From: Acidobacteriaceae bacterium
GTDB lineage: Bacteria > Acidobacteriota > Terriglobia > Terriglobales > Acidobacteriaceae
Direction of reading: 5' to 3'
Length of the DNA: 64,000 nucleotides
Assembly: GCA_003134855.1 (NCBI GenBank)
Contig: PLCS01000007.1
Span: 319,011 to 383,010, forward strand
Part shown: positions 61,223 through 64,000 of the stretch, piece after piece
Numbering within the stretch: position 1 is the stretch's first letter
Layout: each line of letters begins with the position of its first letter
Position numbers and translations under genes: made by a program
The notes under the pieces: generated by a model
Told to the model about the DNA's origin: nothing
What the model saw: only the letters and a program-made list of their open reading frames with translations
The model's database searches: none

Positions 61223-61254
61223 AAGGGCTGCTTCCGGATCGGAAGCAGCCCTTT
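61223..61254 (+). terminator. Perfect 13-bp hairpin terminator
   Basis: AAGGGCTGCTTCC / GGAAGCAGCCCTT with a GGATC loop and TTT at its end, 19 nt after the preceding stop. Confidence 0.85.
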
Positions 61255-61274
61255 GCATTGACCTATAAGCGCTT

Positions 61275-61320
61275 GGGTGCCCCAGGTCTCGATTTTCAGA
61301 CCTGGGAAACCACGAACCCC
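61275..61320. repeat. Dispersed palindromic repeat, family A copy 6
   Basis: GGGTGCCCCAGGTCTC GATTTT then CAGACCTGG, then GAAACCACGAACCCC. Stem has one mismatch. It lies between the convergent exported-protein gene and alaS. A direct repeat CTGCCGCACCGCAGGTGC (61340 and 61361 region) follows it. Confidence 0.88.
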
Positions 61321-61378
61321 ATGGCGCGCAAGCGCCTTCTGCCGCACCGCAGGTGCCCGTCTGCCGCACCGCAGGTGC

Positions 61379-64000
61379 TTATCCCAGCAACTCCCCGATA
61401 ATCCCCGCCGCCGCCTGGAGCGCCGCGTCGATCTGCGACTGCTCCTTGCCACCGGCTTCGGCAATCTCCGGTTTGCCGCCGCCTGATCCACCGACCAGCT
61501 TGGCAACCGCACCAACCAGTTTCCCGGCCTGGATGCGCTTGGTGAGGCCGGGCGTGACTCCGGCGATCAGGGCGACCTTGCCCTCCGGCTGCGCCGACGC
61601 CAGCACCACCACGCCCTCGCCCAGCTTCTGCTTGAGGTTATCGACGAGAGTGCGAAGCTGACCGCGCTCCAGCGAGTCGGCGCGCAGCGTTACCAGGCGC
61701 ACGCCCTTGACTTCGACGGCACGGTTCACGGCCTCGTCCAGCGCCCCGGCGGCGGACTTCATGCGCGCCTCTTCCAACTCGCGGCGCAGGCGCTTGAGTT
61801 CGTCTTCCTGTGCGGCAAGCTTGGCGCGGAATGCTTCTGACGGGCTGCTGCCCTCAGGAGCGGGTGCAAGCTGCGCGACGATTTGAGCGACAGAGGAATC
61901 CTGCCGGAAGGCGGCCAGAGAGCCGAAGCCGCTGATCGCCTCCAAACGGCGCACGCCGGAGGAGACCGACCCTTCGCTGACGATTTTGAGGAGACCGATC
62001 TCGCCGGTGGCGCGGGTATGCGTGCCGCCGCAAAGCTCCGTTGAAAACCCATCTGCCAGCTTCACCACCCGCACTTTGTCGCCGTACTTTTCGCCGAAGA
62101 GGGCCATCGCATGGTACTCGCTGACGGCCACGTCGATGGGTACGTCCTCGATGGTGACGACCTCGGCGTTGGCCAGCACCTCGCGGTTGACGATGCTCTC
62201 GATCTCTTCCAGCTCCTCGTCGGCCACCTGGGCAAAGTGGGAGAAATCGAAGCGCAGCCGATCCGGATGCACCGACGAACCAGCCTGCTTCACGTGCGTG
62301 CCGAGGACCTGGCGCAGCGCCGCGTGCAGGAGGTGGGTTCCGGTGTGGTTGCGGCGGATCGCGTTGCGGCGGTCGGCATCCACGACGGTGCGGACATGAT
62401 CGCCGATGGCCAGCGGCTCCTTGAGCAGAGCCTTGTGGGCGCGGACGCCTTGCACGGGCAGCACGCAGCCCTGAATCTCGGCGACGGTGGTGTTGCCGTC
62501 CGGCGAAGTGAACCAGCCGGTATCGCCGGTCTGGCCGCCCGAGTCGCCGTAAAAGCTGGTCTGATCCAGCACAACCTCAACCAGGTCGCCTGCATTTGCA
62601 GCGGGAACGCCAACGCCATCCTTCACAATCGCCAGAACCTCTGCGCCGGGGGCGGTGAGCTGCTTGTAACCCAGAAAATCAGTCTTGGGCAGTTCACGAT
62701 AAGCCGGGCTGGCCGATTTCTGGCTGCCGCCCTTCCAACTGGCACGCGCACGGGCTTGTTCTTCGGCGCGGGCGGCTTCGAAGCCGGCGTCATCAAAACC
62801 AATTCCGGCGTCATGTGCTGCATCCTTCATGAAGTCGAGCGGCAGGCCAAAAGTTTCGTATAGTTTGAAGGCTTTGTCGCCAGGAAAATTGACCCAACGA
62901 ACCGATTGTCCCCGCTTGACCTCGCGATCATAAGCCTGCATCTCCTCGGAGCCAATTATCGCTTCAAGCTCTGAACGAAATTTAATGTCATCAAGGCTGA
63001 TTTTATTGTTGATTGCTTTTTCTACTAATTCATGTACTTCTGGGAACGATTCCGCTCGATGCATGAGTGCAATAGGAGCAGACTGTCGTGCTGGCCAGTT
63101 CAATTCCGCCTCGAATTCGTTCTTTCCGGTTTGGAATTTGCTGAATTCTGATTGAAGTTGCTCTGCGCCAACAGAGAGAACTCTTGCAAACTGCTTTTCT
63201 TCGGCTTCAACAACATTAGCGACACGATTTGCGGAATCGATGAGTTCTGGATACGCGCCTTTCATCAAATCACGGACAGCATAGACCATCTGGTATAGGA
63301 AGGGCTGTTCTTCGCCGAGAATGCGACCGTGCCGAATCCCTCGGCGGAGAATTTTTCGCAGTACATAACCACGGCCATCGTTTGAAGGAAGCACACCATC
63401 ATTGATGAGGAACGTTGCAGCACGTGCGTGATCGGCGATGATGCGGAGAGAAGGCCCGTGTTCTTCCATCCAACGAGCAACCACATCTGGAGGAAAGGTG
63501 GTAAGGCCATGAGCATCGGGGAATAATTTTGTTGGCTTGAAATGAGTAAGCTCGGCAGCTCGCTCAGTTAATGGAGTGAATAAATCTGTCTCGAAGTTAG
63601 AGACTTTGCCTTGCAGCACTGCGGCCAAGCGTTCAAGCCCAGCGCCGGTGTCGATGGAGGGCTTGGGCAGCGGGGTCAGCGTGTAGGTGGTGGCCTTGGT
63701 GGCGGGGTGTACGATGGCCGAGCGGTCGAACTGCATGAAGACCAGGTTCCAGATTTCGACGTAGCGCGCTTCGTCCTGGCCGAAGGGCAGGTCCACTCCG
63801 GGCGTCTCAGCAGCCTCGATGCCCATGTCATAGAAAATCTCCGAACAGGGGCCGCAGGGGCCGGTTTCGCCCATCTGCCAGAAGTTGTCCTTGAGGCCGT
63901 ATTCCTTGATGCGCTCCTTGGCGACGCCGGCCTCTATCCAGTACTGCTCCGCTTCGTCATCGCGCGGAACGCCATTTGACCCCGCGGACGAAGACCTGTC
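61379..64000 (-). CDS. alaS: Alanyl-tRNA synthetase, 5' end beyond window
   Basis: 873 codons visible; the N-terminal start lies past the right edge. The class II catalytic part shows GETGPCGPCSEIFYDMG and IADHARAATFLINDGVLPSN, then DGRGYVLRKILRRGIRHG. The editing domain has the HxxxH metal site (NHTGTHLLHAALRQVLGTH) and CGGTHTRATGEIG. The C-terminal DHHA1-like oligomerisation domain (KPEIAEAGGKEQSQIDAALQ) is present. Two segments are longer than usual: KLFPDAHGLTTFPPDVVARW near 63490, and FSKFQTGKNEFEAELNW through EAIIGSEEMQAYDREVKRGQ (about 62890-63150). The second lies in a stretch of clearly lower GC than the rest of the gene. Confidence 0.95.
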   Translation of the reverse strand, partial: DRSSSAGSNGVPRDDEAEQYWIEAGVAKERIKEYGLKDNFWQMGETGPCGPCSEIFYDMGIEAAETPGVDLPFGQDEARYVEIWNLVFMQFDRSAIVHPATKATTYTLTPLPKPSIDTGAGLERLAAVLQGKVSNFETDLFTPLTERAAELTHFKPTKLFPDAHGLTTFPPDVVARWMEEHGPSLRIIADHARAATFLINDGVLPSNDGRGYVLRKILRRGIRHGRILGEEQPFLYQMVYAVRDLMKGAYPELIDSANRVANVVEAEEKQFARVLSVGAEQLQSEFSKFQTGKNEFEAELNWPARQSAPIALMHRAESFPEVHELVEKAINNKISLDDIKFRSELEAIIGSEEMQAYDREVKRGQSVRWVNFPGDKAFKLYETFGLPLDFMKDAAHDAGIGFDDAGFEAARAEEQARARASWKGGSQKSASPAYRELPKTDFLGYKQLTAPGAEVLAIVKDGVGVPAANAGDLVEVVLDQTSFYGDSGGQTGDTGWFTSPDGNTTVAEIQGCVLPVQGVRAHKALLKEPLAIGDHVRTVVDADRRNAIRRNHTGTHLLHAALRQVLGTHVKQAGSSVHPDRLRFDFSHFAQVADEELEEIESIVNREVLANAEVVTIEDVPIDVAVSEYHAMALFGEKYGDKVRVVKLADGFSTELCGGTHTRATGEIGLLKIVSEGSVSSGVRRLEAISGFGSLAAFRQDSSVAQIVAQLAPAPEGSSPSEAFRAKLAAQEDELKRLRRELEEARMKSAAGALDEAVNRAVEVKGVRLVTLRADSLERGQLRTLVDNLKQKLGEGVVVLASAQPEGKVALIAGVTPGLTKRIQAGKLVGAVAKLVGGSGGGKPEIAEAGGKEQSQIDAALQAAAGIIGELLG

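Overview
The window is GC-rich bacterial chromosome with dense housekeeping gene content and no rRNA, tRNA, insertion sequence, prophage or CRISPR array that I could find. Protein character points to a Gram-negative Acidobacteriota of the Terriglobia type. The clues are a giant secreted kelch/Ig-repeat protein, many small secreted proteins of unknown function, an LPS-type heptosyltransferase, an MCE/MlaD protein, a fused two-domain ABC permease, and several families of dispersed palindromic repeats. This placement is inference; no 16S gene is present.

Layout. 1-3258: 5' part of a kelch/Ig-like secreted protein that runs off the left edge. 3489-10913: potassium-uptake locus, kdpE - small membrane protein - 28-aa micro-ORF - kdpF - kdpA - kdpB - kdpC on the minus strand, with a short KdpD-type sensor kinase divergent from kdpE. 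10985-14565: OsmC-like protein and a two-gene ABC importer with no binding protein beside it. 14882-19307: stand-alone receiver protein and the conserved dnaX-ybaB-recR cluster, then mazG. 19433-24271: prepilin peptidase, TPR lipoprotein, SET-domain methyltransferase, and mnmA with a cysteine desulfurase, a pair that logically supplies sulfur for tRNA thiolation. 24424-31926: DinB-like protein, higBA, leuS, membrane protein, GNAT, MlaD-like protein, acpS. 32089-37100: small unknown, ankyrin lipoprotein, recG, AAA ATPase. 37465-45318: NatAB-type ABC exporter, acyltransferase, queA (a tightly coupled run), O-methyltransferase, polA. 45351-51203: MFS/spermidine-synthase fusion and a tmk-xseA-glmM run. 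51323-61203: mostly exported proteins of unknown function, plus heptosyltransferase and an ICMT-like methyltransferase. 61379-64000: alaS, cut by the right edge.

The most interesting signals are non-coding or sit inside genes. They are: (i) a candidate small RNA at about 54187-54273 with a near-consensus promoter and a strong intrinsic terminator; (ii) two tandem copies of a dispersed palindromic repeat in frame inside recG, with four more copies in intergenic regions, three of them between convergent genes; (iii) a short tandem-repeat insertion in the leuS editing region; (iv) a nested 150-bp palindrome beside recG; (v) a low-GC patch with extra protein segments inside alaS; and (vi) a small upstream ORF with a strong ribosome binding site overlapping the start of an AAA ATPase gene. 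I did not find a clear new defence or biosynthetic system.
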